Positions 32,341 to 43,972 of a stretch of 64,000 bases of DNA are shown piece by piece. This stretch comes from Struthidea cinerea (Eukaryota; Chordata; Aves; Passeriformes; Corcoracidae). The notes beneath the pieces are model-generated. The model worked only from the letters and a program-made list of their open reading frames with translations, was not told where the DNA came from and searched no databases. Numbering within the stretch: the first letter of the stretch is position 1; the number at the start of each line of letters is the position of its first letter. The stretch is from assembly GCA_013397865.1 (NCBI GenBank), contig VZTI01004801.1, forward strand, positions 1,027,107 to 1,091,106, written 5' to 3'. The translations under genes and the position numbers were made by a program.

Positions 32341-35300
32341 TTACAGCGATTGGGAATACGTGCACTTCAAATGGATCAAGGTCCGTGTCTTCCGAGGCCT
32401 GTCCCATAAATGTTACAGCTGGTACAGCAGACATTGCAGGGTGTTGGCTTTTTGATCTAGTGCCGTTTCAATAAGTTGTGGAAGTAATACGTTAAAAATA
32501 GGACAAAATTGGTTTTTTTTCTGTGACACAATACGATAGCGGTCGAAGGATATCCTGATCCCATAGATGGTTCATCTTATTCTTTCTTTTTAAAAGCCTA
32601 AGACTGACAGTATAATTTAACTAAACTTTCAGTTACATTATCAAATTTTCAGTTTTCCAAACACATTTTTTTCTGTCCTTTTGAGACAACAAATATCTAA
32701 GAAATAGCGGTGGATGATACATGGTGTAGTACTGTCCTTTTAAACACCAAAAACCGCAGGGGTAATTACACTGTATCCAGGTGGATAATTACGGAAGTAG
32801 TTAGGGCCGAATGCTTCCAAACGTGTGTATGTTGGATTTGAAACAGCTCTTTTATCTTTTTTTCCCCTTTTTTTTACTGAGCAGTTGTATGTACTTTTCT
32901 TATTAAAAGTCATATAGGATCAAAGCTTATCCATACCCTCACCGAAACAAATGGTTAAGAACTGTGGTGATGCCCATGTTCCTGAAACTATTGGTGGGAA
33001 AGAACCCCAAAACTCCTGGAACAGACACGTTGTGTGTGTCCTCTGTTCTGGTGGTGCCCTGGGAGTACTGTTACAGTTTATCCACGCTGCTGTTACATCC
33101 CAGACCTCAGTGTTTTATAACTAAGTTAAGTGAATTTGGTCCAGACTAAAAAATGCCGTTATGACTTTAGTTCTGAAGGATTTAAACCTCAAATTACAGA
33201 CTTGCATTCAAACCAGCATATTCATTAAATTAAATTGTGGGATGGAAGGTTCATAGCGCTCGTAAAGCCTTTTTGGTAAGGTCAAATTCAGCCCCTGGCA
33301 TGTAGCAAACAAATGAGCTTAAACTATAGGGGAACCTTGTAGGCTGTCATTAATGGCTTTCACTAAACCATTAGTGTAGCCTCAGGGCTGAAGTACCTTG
33401 TGTGGCTGCTGGCCTGTGTTTAGGAGGATAAATGCCTATGGCTGGATAGGCTGATATAATTGGATAAAGACCACTTTATTAGGAGGAGTTCAAATGAGCC
33501 GTTGCCACTCAAATTGTATTTCCAGTTAGAAAGGAAAGAAGAAAAACCTTGCTTGTGCTGTATTTATTTTCTTCTCTAAGCCTGGAAAGGGAAATCCAAG
33601 TTCAAATAAATGCAAATTTGCTTTAATTCTGCTAATCCTGTTCACCACATGGAAAGAAGTTTATTGAAGTCAGTAGGCTGACAGTAGAAAGCACTCAGAC
33701 CTGTTGAATGCAAAGGACAACCTTCCTGCTGGCTCAGACACCTCCATGAGAGTCACTGGCTAAACTGGGAGGCACAAAGAGTCTGAGGTAGTTTAAGAAA
33801 CAGTTGGACTGATGCAAGTGTGCTGGAAAACTTTAGAAAAAGGGCACAGGAACAGAGAAGTGTGGGTGAAACACAGCAGAGGTACTGGAGAGCAGCAGCT
33901 TTTCTAAGCACAAATCCTCAGCGTGGCCCCTGGCAGCCCCCAGAGAGCCCTGCTGCAGATGAGTGAGCAGCCTGTGTGCAGTCAATGCTGCCTTTGGGTT
34001 GGAAGTGTATTTTTATTTGTATTTTAAACCCTGTTGGCAGTTTGCCACAGAGGGAAAAGGGGCTGTAGCTGAGTAATAATAAACCTCATTCATCCTTGTT
34101 GTAAATGGACTGAATAATATTAGTTTACATTTGGAATTAATCTGACCCAGTATCTTGCTGTAGAGCTGAAGGTTGTGCTGAACAAAAAGTCAGTATGAGC
34201 TATAAATACGCCTTGGTTGCTATTCATACTGGAGATTTGGGACAGAGCACATCACATGTGGAAGAAGTCTCATTTGGCTGAGGTGAGATCTTGTATGATT
34301 TTAGCATCAAACCATTTTTATTAAAAACCAAGGGTGTCTGTAGAGTAAAGGGGATATTATGTACTTACTACCTGGGAACGATTTCTCAAAGAAGTGTTGT
34401 CATTTCTTTTGCTGACTGTGCTTTACGTTCCCAGAAAAGGGAGATGGGTATCCCATGTTGTACGTGAAATATGTGTTTGTTAAGTACTAGCCTAAATCAT
34501 AACTGCTCAATATGTTTGTGCTGGAGTCCCTGAATGTGGAGAAGGCATGTATTCGTGCCAAATCTGGACACAAATTGAGAAATTATTTGAGGGAAGAAGA
34601 CCTAATAACAAGTGGAAATGGATATTGACGCAATGTAAGAAAGGGAACAGTGGGTAAGTGATTAGGATTCTTTATCTCCACAGATAAGGTTGGATGAGAC
34701 AGCTGAACCAGGCTGGTTTTCTCCGATACAGAGGGAAGACTCAACTCCTGTATGTTCCACAGACACACAGAATTTTCAGGGAAATGCAAATGCAGGAGAA
34801 CTGCTGCTGTTCTGGAGCAGTTCCTCCTATTTAGAGAGGCATGAAGCTGAATTCCCTCTTAAGTTCTTATCCTCTTCCTTCCAGCTCTGCAGATTAGCTC
34901 CTGAAACCTTCCACAGCTTTGTTAGGTGGAGCTTGCCATCATCGGGGGCTGTTGCGTAGCTGTCATGTGAGGCAGAATATTTGAGCTATAGTTGAATGAT
35001 GTCATTTGAATGCAGGTTTTTGCAATAACCTTCATGCTTTCCACAGTGTATCTTCTGTGACTGTGAGATAATGAAGTGTGCTTTATTGCTGACTTCTGAA
35101 CTTTGCTTATAAAATCATTGTAGTAAAGTCAAGGAAAAAAATGCATTCAGCAAATCTGCACAAAATATGCTTTCTTGTTCTTAAATTTTAAATCCTTATA
35201 ACCTCTGCCTGAGATGCAAAGCTCTTTGGTTGGTCTTTATTCCAAGCAAGGTTTGAGATGAACTTTTTTGTCTGTTTGTTTTGGCAAGGTGATCTGTAGA

Positions 35301-38300
35301 AATTTGGAGTATGCAAGACATCACTCTCAATGTACCTAAAATATAATTCGCCTCTGCCACAGCCCTATCCTGCATGTTTGTGGTTAAATCTAAAATTAAT
35401 TCCACAAGGTGGGATGCTGAGCCTTCTCATTTTTATAAGAGCATAAGTTAATATCCAAATGGAAAAAGCTGTTAAGTTGCTTTGGGATATATGATAAGGA
35501 GATTTCCTAGGGTGAAGGAAACAATGCAAAGAAGAATTCATTGTATCAGAAATGCTCCTCTGAAAGTAGCAGAGGATTTAGGTTTTGCTGTCATGAGTTA
35601 ATTGTCTTCTAGAAGTCTGCTGAGAGACAGCGTTAACTTCCTTGAAATAAAAATGGGGTTTAAATTGTTTGCTTTAAACTCAACTTCCAAAATCGCTTTA
35701 ATGAGTGTCAAGTATTAGTATTCTACTTAGCCTTAAGTTCTCATAGTTGATTTTTAGAATATAAATTTTTATTTCTGAACTTTGCAGCCTTTTTTTAAAG
35801 CATGTTGAGTGTTTAAATCTACCCCCTGAAGATTTAGCCCTAAATGTTTCCATTTTGCAGAACACCGGGCATTAAATTTTGGACTTTCCTGAACATACTG
35901 GGGGTGCCTTGTATTGAGTCAGTGCTCCTGAAGCACTGGGGTGCTCTGTTTTCCCCCCTCCCCCTTGGAGGCACTGTCAGTGTTGTGTGTTTTGGTTTGT
36001 TAATGTGGGGTTTTTGTTTGTTTTTCTTTCATAGAGACAAGAACATATTTGAAACTAAGAAAATTTCTTCAATTTTTTAAATTGGAATAAGCAGACAAAG
36101 TCTATTACTGCATTATCATTTGTACCCCAAAGATTTCATTCCATGTGCTAATAGGACAGACAAAAGCTTTCTAGGTTAAAAAAACCTAGTTTTTTACTAT
36201 TTCTACACCGAATGCTGCAGGCTTTGCACAGTTCTATTTTTATTTTAACTAGTTCTTGAGTGGTGTATGTAGCAAGTTTTGGTTGTTTATTGAGGTTGCC
36301 CAAGAGATGACAGGTCAGAGCTGGGGCAATAAAAGTTTGTATTTTATTTGTTTAAATCTTAAGTCCTGTGACTTTCATTTTCAAACTAACAATGATAAGC
36401 CAAGATAGGAGTCAAGGTCGAAGCAGTAATTTGTGTTTCTCTTGCTTCTTGGCTTCTGCTCCCTTAAGGAAGTCTCAAGCTGTGTGTCTAGTGGGGAGAT
36501 GTGTTGCAGGACCGCACAGGGCTGAATCAGAAATAAACCCTGTGCCCCTCGGAAGGGGCTGTGGAAGGAGTCCCAGCGGCAGCTGCCGCACACCACCGAT
36601 CCTTCCTGACACCTCTGATCCTTCCTGCCTGCCCGAGATTGCTGGAGCAGACTCCGCCTGGTTCCAGCGTGGCACAGATGTGACTCATGGATTTCCAGTT
36701 CTATTCATCTGTTTATTGTATTTACGGAAAACAAACCGTGTTCTGTCTGCAGCGTGAAAGTTGCAAATCCCGGCTGACAGAAGGAAGCTGGAAGGGCTGG
36801 AGGGCAGGGGAGGGAAGGGCATCCCGGGGAGGCTGCCCTTCTCGAGTTGGAATTTGGAGATGTGGAGCACACAGCTTGTGTGTCCCAATTTGTCCTGCTG
36901 CGTGGGGGCTGACTGACCAGGCAGAGAGAGACAAACAGCAAGTGATGTTCGGATCTGCTCTATCCACTGCTGCTGTGTTGGGATTGATGGAAACTTGAGC
37001 TTGCCTTTCCATGTCACTGGGATTTTTTTATTAATGATTTTTATGTTTTAATTTTTTAAAGCAAAAGAGGAGGATGTCTAGAGTGGTGCTGAAGACAGCG
37101 CTTTTCATTCACAATTGGTTTTTGTAAGTTATATTTCGAGACCCGTAATTAAGAAAATAGTTTTAAAGATAATGAGAACTTGTGTAATAAGTAGACTTGT
37201 ATAATAAGTAGAACTCGCACTACTGTTGCCAGTTTTAATCAAAGTGTTCAGGGCACAAAAATTTCTTTCATTTTAGGTGAGAGAAACCCTCAGCAAGTCT
37301 CCTGAACTGGAGCAAATTATTGCAGCATGAAGGGCTTGCACTACTTGTGTAATAATGAGAACTTGTGTGATAGTAACTTACCGATTTAATCTTTTTTTCT
37401 TTTCCTAGATCACACCAGCCTGACAGCATAGCAGAAAACATTATCTCTGAAACGCATTAGAATAACCAATTCTGTATTTTCTTTTTTCTTCTCTGTAATA
37501 TCAGAATCTCTCCAGATTTTAGGTGCTTGACATCCAAGTATTTGGAAATTTTTTTTTGACCTAGTTTTTTTTTCAAGTCGTCCTTTCAATCTGACATTAT
37601 GTGTCTAGTAAGAGCTGGGGAAACTTCTTTTTCATTGTTTGGCAGCCACAATCCTGCTCCCTTTTTGATTGCAGAGGAGAAGGATTAGGCAGGAGGGGCA
37701 ACGAGTCCCATTCTGGGGATTGCATCAGGATGTGCTTGGCACTGCTGGAGAGTCCTGCTGGCACAAGGCAGACCTTGTCAAGACGTGAGAGTGTTTTGAC
37801 CCGTGTTTTGTGCAGTTACATCACAGTCTCTTCTGTGAGCCCTTGGCACTGCAATGATTTGCTCCAGTTCAGGGCGCTTGCTGAGGGCTTCTCTCACTTA
37901 AAATGAAAGAAAACTTTGTGTCCTGAATGCCTTGATTAAAACTGGCAAGGGAAGCATGAGCACCACGTCTCTGAAGCCTTCTGTGTGTGGAGCAGCAGCC
38001 AAGCCGTTCTCCCCCCTTGTTTGCATTGTTTAAACCGATGTGTTTTCTTTGGCTCATGCCTCAGTACAGTTAACAAATAGATGTTTTGCCCCTGAAGGAG
38101 AGGTTTGTTTTTCTTATTGCCTGGTTAAGCCATTCTCAGGGTTAGTCTTGAATGTAATTTATTATTATCTCAAACAAGTCTGTTTGTGCAACAGTACTTT
38201 AAAACACTTCTGTCTTTTACTTTCCAGTTCAGCCGTTAAAAACTACTTTAGTTTGCTGTTGCAAAGGACGGAGAATTCCAAAAATTGTCTGACTCAATTT

Positions 38301-41300
38301 CATTTTCATGCATGAAAAGGGAAATGCCAAGGAAAATTAAATGGTTTGGTAATCCTCTAAAACCTAAGGGATTATATTTTCCTCCTGTTTTCTCTTTTGT
38401 AGAAACCTGATGTTAAAAAAAAATCATCATTCTATAACTTTAGCAAGAAGAACTACATGCTAATTTAGCATTCAGCAGAGTATTGCTTCCTGCTTATAAG
38501 GAACAATTTATTCTGGTTTATGGCTTCTGTAGGTTACAAATATTTAGATTTGCAATTAGTTAGGCATATCCAAATGCAATGTACATTAAGCAAGAGTACA
38601 GTGAGCTTACAGAGGATGTCTGTGGAGCTTTTCCTTCACAGTTACTTACAGCAAAATCTTGCTTCTGTTTTTTGCCAACTGTGTTCAGTTTTGGAGATTT
38701 AGGTAATTATATCCCTTCTTAAACTATGACTATGGCAGAACTCACTTTCCATGCTTTTGTGGGTGAAATTGGAAAGCAACTGAAATGTTTTAAAGTCACT
38801 TAGTGGGTTGTGTAATATTTCTGTTGTACTTAGTTTGGTAGCCAAGTTTTTAAATCCTAAGTTCACAGCCTCACCAAGTGTGTAGTCACATTATTATGCC
38901 TCTCAGACACCTTGTTTGAAATTTGCTTTGGATGTTGCTGCAGCCAAACTGATAACCCTGAAGTTTTTTGCTGTCGCTTTTGTTTTGTGTAAAAACTTTC
39001 AGATGAGAACGTGTATGTGTGCTCTGTTTTGGATGTATAGCTAGCTTAGGCACTCACCAAGGACATGTCTTTATTGCCTGTTTTTATGGACTATATTTGG
39101 TCGAGGAGCACAGTGCACTTCGTTACTTTTCTTGCAGTGTTAAATGAGCTGAGAAAATGATTATTTTGTGCTGTGAAATTTCCTCTGTAACAATGCATTT
39201 CTCTTAGGTAGGAATGTATGTGTATGCTTGCACTAGGATCTATTTACAATGATAAATGCCTGACAAATTCAAGTGTAATAAGTACTTTCCATCAGTATTT
39301 TTTATTAGTGACTATTTTAGCTGTAGTTTGAGGTGAAAGAGCAGTGCTGTGTGCTGTTTTCCTGCACACTGCTATCAGATTGATAGATCTGAACCTGATC
39401 TCTCTGCTCTCTCTGTTTACTCTGCGTGGTGTGACAGAGGGTGGCACCAGTGTAGCTATTTACCTTCATCTGCCACGTCATCCTTGGGAGAAGTCACTGG
39501 TTTTCCTCAAGGGCTGCTCTCCTAGTTTGTCATGGTCATCCCAGGGAAGCGGGTACAGGGACAGGAGGACTGTGCAGCTGCCATGTTATAGGTGATTTCA
39601 CCAAGGTAGGAGAGGAAGTTGGTGCCAGAACCACATGAACATAGGGAGTTCTGACTTACCCTGTGCTTGGGACATTCCTCCAGCTCCAAAGGACCTGCAA
39701 TCACCTTATATGTTTTCTTTAAGTGGGTAATTAAACAAAATTCTTGTCTTGTCTTGTTTCCAAACATAACAAAATTGCCTTTGAAAACTGTACACAAATA
39801 CCTGACCAAAGCCCTGTTGAGCATTTCACCCAAGGATGTCCAGTTCTGGTCCCCTCACTTCAGAAAGACATTGAGATGCTGGAGTATGTCCGGAGAAGGG
39901 TAATGGAGCTGGGAAAGAGTCTGAAGAGTGAGTCCTGTGAGCAGCATCTGAGGGAACTGGGGCTGTTTAGCCTGTAGAAAAGGAGGCTTGGAGGAAACCT
40001 TGTCATTCACGACTCCCTGAAAGGAGTTTTACTAAGATAAGAGTCAGCCTCTTCTCCCAGGCAGCCAGGAACAGGACAAGAGGAAATGGCCTGAAGCTGC
40101 ACCAGGGGAGGTTCAGGTTGGACATCTGGAAGAATTTCATCACTGAAATGGTTGTCAGACACTGGAACAGGCTGCCCAGGGAGGTGGTGGAGTCACCATT
40201 CATGGAAGCATTCAAGAAACAACTACACTTGGCACTTAAAGCTTTGGTTTTGTTGTGACAATAGTGTTTGGCCAAAGGCTGGACTCAGTGATCTTGGAGG
40301 TCTTTTCCATCTTTCATGACTCTCTGATTCTTCCTGTGCGTGCTCTGTGCAGAGTGTGCTGCACTGTGAGATTGCACACTGAAGATGGAACAGATCCATC
40401 ACTAGCAAGGTGCAATTCCCTGGGTTTTTCTGTTGCAATGCACGGATAAATAGGGCTGACGCTGTTGACTGATGTTAGGTTTGCACAAGTGCTCTGACTG
40501 AAGGGAGCCTGTGTTTGTTTTGCCGTTGCAGAAATACGGCTACACGCATCTTTCTGCCGGTGACCTCCTCCGGGATGAGCGGAAAAGGCCGGGCTCCCAG
40601 TACGGAGAACTCATTGAGAACTACATTAAAGAGGGGGAAATTGTGCCGGTTGAAATAACAATCAGCTTGCTGAAGAGGGTAAGGAAAGGGCTATTTCCTT
40701 GCTGGGTCACTCTTGCAGACTCAGCAGCAAAGCAGTGGCTGTGTTCTGACAGAACTGCCTTTCCTCCAGTGTGAGCGGTGTGAATGGGCAGACACGGAGG
40801 TGCTTCTCTCAGCAATCACTTGTGTTTCTTTCTGACTGCTGGAGAGCTGAGGGCCTCTCCTACCTGGGGATCTGTGAAAATGGATTGTTTTTATTTTTCT
40901 TTATTTTTTAGTAGCTCTAGGAAAATCAGTGAAATCATATTTCTTATTTCCCTGCACTAGCTTTTGGACCTCTTGGTCCACTCAGTCATATTTGATTGGA
41001 GGTTAGAGGCCTTAAAGGCACTAAGATTTTTAAGTTTAATCACAAAAGAGATAGTCAGGTGAAGGAGAAGAGCACCTGCTGATGAAGGAGTGGAAGGAAT
41101 AGCTCCAGCCTTTATCCTTATTGGATGTCCATGAAAACAATGGGAGTATCTCTTTTAAGTCAAAAAAAGGCTGCTGTTCATGGCACTAAATTTATCTGGA
41201 GCTTTTCCCTTAGAATTAACTCTTGATCAGGAATGTTTTGATATCTTATTGTGTAAAGACACTTCCCAGTATCTTGTAGAAAATCAGATTTAAAGCTGGG

Positions 41301-43972
41301 ATTGTGTTATGAGATTTTGAGCTTTGTGAAATAATGAATTCCGTTTGAGCAATAGCTATGTTGGTGCAACAGTGAATTAACCAGCATGCACTGAAAGTGA
41401 AACAAAAGCACATTTTGTAAATCTGCAATAATCCTAAAATAAATGCTTCTCAATTTACCATGTCAACATTTTGGGGGTAAATTAATAAGTAGATAGATCA
41501 GTGTATGGACAGGAGATAGTGAACTGAATTGTCTTTTATCAGGCTATGGATCAAACAATGGCTGCCAATTCCCAGAAGAACAAGTTTTTGATTGATGGAT
41601 TTCCCAGGAATGAAGATAATCTTCAAGGCTGGAATAAGACTATGGATGGAAAGGCGGATGTTTCCTTTGTTCTCTTTTTTGATTGTGACAATGAGGTAAT
41701 GAAGTGGGTAATTCTGTAACTTCCTTTCTTGCAATATTGTGAGAATCATTCAAGAAGAACAATTAAACTCTGTCAGGTAGAATGGACTAATGTAAGAATG
41801 GAAGCAAAACTTGGCCTGTGAGTTTGAAGGATTTTTTGGCAACTTGTTTTAGCAGATGAAAAGCTGTATGTGTATTGAAACAGACAGCTAATGACACTTG
41901 GTATAATCATATGTGAATAAATTATATTGAGGAAGTACTTCAGGCAATTGCTTTCCTAAAGAAAATTTATCAAAACTTTACATACATTTTACAAAATTAT
42001 TTGGTTACTTTTCAGAAAATATGACTCTGTTTACTCTTAGTAATTGGTTGTTTAGTCCAAAATGAACTTGGTACAGCGTCTGCTTTAATTCTGAAGTGCA
42101 GCAGAAATCTTTATTTTCATAGTTGCGAGCTGTGCTATAGGATAGTCAGTAGTCAACATTTTATTCAGCAAGTCATTAGATTACAAGGGCATTTTGACAG
42201 TGATGCATTACATTCATTTAACAAGTGCCATGATGTGCTGTCTTTTTAATATGTCAGTGCCCTTGAGCATAAAAACTGATGTGAATATCCCAGCACCTTA
42301 AGCTGACTTTTTTCCTTTTACCCCTTTCCCCAACTTCCTGAGATTTTGTTACTTTTCTTTTTTACTTATTTGCAATTATTTTGTAATCCTAAAGAGCATG
42401 TGAGGGATTATTATTTTTCTGTTAAAACCTTGAATAAGACTAAATTAATTTCTTCACTTGGTGGGGCTTTTATTTTGGAATTCTGATTTTTTTACTAGAT
42501 CTAAAAATAGACAATGGCTAAATAATCCTTACCATGATTGTACTATGTAGGAAAAAATATTTTTTAACCATTGTACCTTTTGTATGAGTAGGATAAATGT
42601 ATTCATGGAGTGTACATGGGTCAGCTTTGCTTATTTAACTAAAGGTTTAAAAAAGTTTATTGGGACGCTTCTAGCTATGGTTAGTTCTTCATTTTTTACT
42701 TAGATTTTGAAGTCTTCATTGTAGCAATATCAAGTAACAACACTTTAACTGACAATAACTTAGTATTGTCAGTGTGCCTTACAAAATTCTGGAGAGAACA
42801 TACAGTGACTTTCCTTTAGTGCAGACACATATTAATAGTCCCGTTTGACATGCTGCTTTTCAGAAAGCCTGAACACATCCTTGAAAATCAGGTAATTTTC
42901 TTTTTTAAATGTCTCAGGTCGGAGATCCAGTCAAACCACAGAGCTTGATGCTGCTTTTACTTCCTCTGACCCCAATCCCATTTTAATAAACTGAAATGTA
43001 AACCATCATCCTTCTTCTCTGGAAGAACCTAACTTCCCTTGTGAGTTCTGCTTACATCCACCAGATCTGGACTGTATTTTGTGTACCGGGCCAATTTAGA
43101 TTTTCAGGATTTTTGTTCGTTCCTGCTCTTAGGATGATGGCAGCTTGTGTTCCTGGTTGTAGTCATCCTTTTGATGTGTTTTTGTAGATATGTATCGGCC
43201 GCTGTCTTGAAAGAGGCAAGAGCAGTGGTAGGAGTGATGATAATCGGGAGAGCCTGGAAAAGAGGTACTGTCTTCAAAACTTTTCAGTCCCCTTCTCTTT
43301 ATATTTCACTATGTAATGTGGTTTTTTTTCTCCCTGTGCTTTCTCTTAGAATTCATACATATCTGCAGTCTACTAGGCCTATCATAGATTTGTACGAGAG
43401 AATGGGAAAAGTCAGAAAAGTGGATGCCTCCAAATCTGTTGATGAAGTAAGTATATAAGCCAAAAAGCCATGGGGATGGCAGTGGCAGGGTACATATTTT
43501 TGGCATTCTTCTGAGATGTGTGTGTGTGTGTGTGTGTGTGGTTAATCTGCTAATTAAGCGCTGATGTCAGTACTGAGGGAGGTTGTGGAACTCTTGATCT
43601 GACTCTTGAAGGACCGAGTAAGATGTGAATAACTTGAGGAAATAGATTAGTTCTGCTTGAGTGTGAGCTGGACTAAACACATTTCCAGTGTTTCTGTGTT
43701 TAACAGGGTCTTGCCTTTTTCATTTTCATGAGTTTTTGCTTCTCTGAAGTAGTGTTGCTCTTCTGTCTGCTTCCCAAAATTGATGCCGATTTCACTGTTA
43801 AAGAATTACTGTGAATGTTCTAAAAAAACCCTATGTATTTTTAAAAATACTTTCAAGTACTGTTTATGTTGGTTTAACTTGAAGTAACTGTTTGATGCAC
43901 GCTTCATAAAATTCTTCTTTATCTTTTTAGGTTTTTGAAAAAGTTGTACAAATTTTCGACAAAGAAGGCTAA
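31572..43972 (+). CDS. CMPK1: CMPK1, UMP-CMP kinase, complete in six exons
   Basis: CMPK1 transfers phosphate from ATP to UMP, CMP and dCMP. It supplies pyrimidine diphosphates and activates nucleoside analogues; it acts in cytosol and nucleus. Six exons of 75, 147, 153, 77, 97 and 42 nt join to 591 nt (196 residues), the same length as the main human form. Residues 9-18 form the P-loop LGGPGAGKGT. Residues 26-74 hold the NMP-binding part (YGYTHLSAGDLLRDER and IVPVEITISLLKR). LIDGFPRNEDNLQGW contains the conserved DGFPR. RGKSSGRSDDNRES is the LID, and the end is VVQIFDKEG. All introns are GT-AG with matching phases. The frame stays open upstream of this ATG into the gap, so a longer N-terminus, as annotated in human, is possible. 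One oddity is Gly in ICIGRCLERG, where human has Glu. Confidence 0.97.
31647..40531 (+). other. CMPK1: CMPK1 intron 1
   Basis: 8.9 kb. The first 700 bp are CpG island and the rest is AT-rich. A CR1 LINE copy lies at 39830-40333. No other gene or repeat was recognised. Confidence 0.75.
39830..40333 (+). mobile_element. CR1 LINE, 5'-truncated 3' end
   Basis: The sequence follows the CR1 3' region: GTCCAGTTCTGGTCCCCTCA, GAACTGGGGCTGTTTAGCCT, ACAGGACAAGAGGAAATGG, CACTGGAACAGGCTGCCCAG, then GACTCAGTGATCTTGGAGGT and the tail ending near GATTCT. It is about 500 bp, sense to CMPK1, and lacks any open reverse transcriptase, so it is a dead 5'-truncated copy. CR1 is the main retrotransposon of birds. 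Confidence 0.93.
40532..40678 (+). CDS. CMPK1: CMPK1 exon 2
   Basis: 49 codons between acceptor GCCGTTGCAG and donor GTAAGG, starting KYGYTHLSAGDLLRDERKRP and ending EITISLLKR. It forms much of the nucleoside monophosphate binding region. Confidence 0.97.
40679..41542 (+). other. CMPK1: CMPK1 intron 2
   Basis: 864 bp, GT-AG, AT-rich; nothing else recognised. Confidence 0.85.
41543..41695 (+). CDS. CMPK1: CMPK1 exon 3
   Basis: 51 codons between acceptor TTTTATCAG and donor GTAATG: AMDQTMAANSQKNKFLIDGF, PRNEDNLQGWNKTMDG, then KADVSFVLFFDCDNE. DGFPR is a conserved signature of the adenylate kinase fold. Confidence 0.97.
41696..43187 (+). other. CMPK1: CMPK1 intron 3
   Basis: 1492 bp, GT-AG, AT-rich; no repeat or RNA gene recognised. 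Confidence 0.85.
43188..43264 (+). CDS. CMPK1: CMPK1 exon 4, LID
   Basis: 77 nt between acceptor TTTTTGTAG and donor GTACTG: ICIGRCLERGKSSGRSDDNR then ESLEK(R). The LID closes over ATP and carries catalytic arginines. Gly replaces the human Glu in the helix before it. Confidence 0.96.
43350..43446 (+). CDS. CMPK1: CMPK1 exon 5
   Basis: 97 nt between acceptor TTTCTCTTAG and donor GTAAGT. It encodes IHTYLQSTRPIIDLYERMGK, then VRKVDASKSVDE. The first base completes the Arg codon from exon 4. The 85-bp intron before it is very short. Confidence 0.97.
43447..43930 (+). other. CMPK1: CMPK1 intron 5 with (TG)12
   Basis: 484 bp, GT-AG. It contains a pure (TG)12 microsatellite at 43517-43540. Confidence 0.9.
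43931..43972 (+). CDS. CMPK1: CMPK1 exon 6, C-terminus and stop
   Basis: VFEKVVQIFDKEG followed by TAA, after acceptor TCTTTTTAG. It matches the human end VFDEVVQIFDKEG. Confidence 0.97.
   Translation, partial: VFEKVVQIFDKEG

Noticed and set aside
39344..40450. Short open frames in and around the CR1 element
   Set aside because: They follow the noncoding CR1 3' region and its flanks; no reverse transcriptase or other domain.
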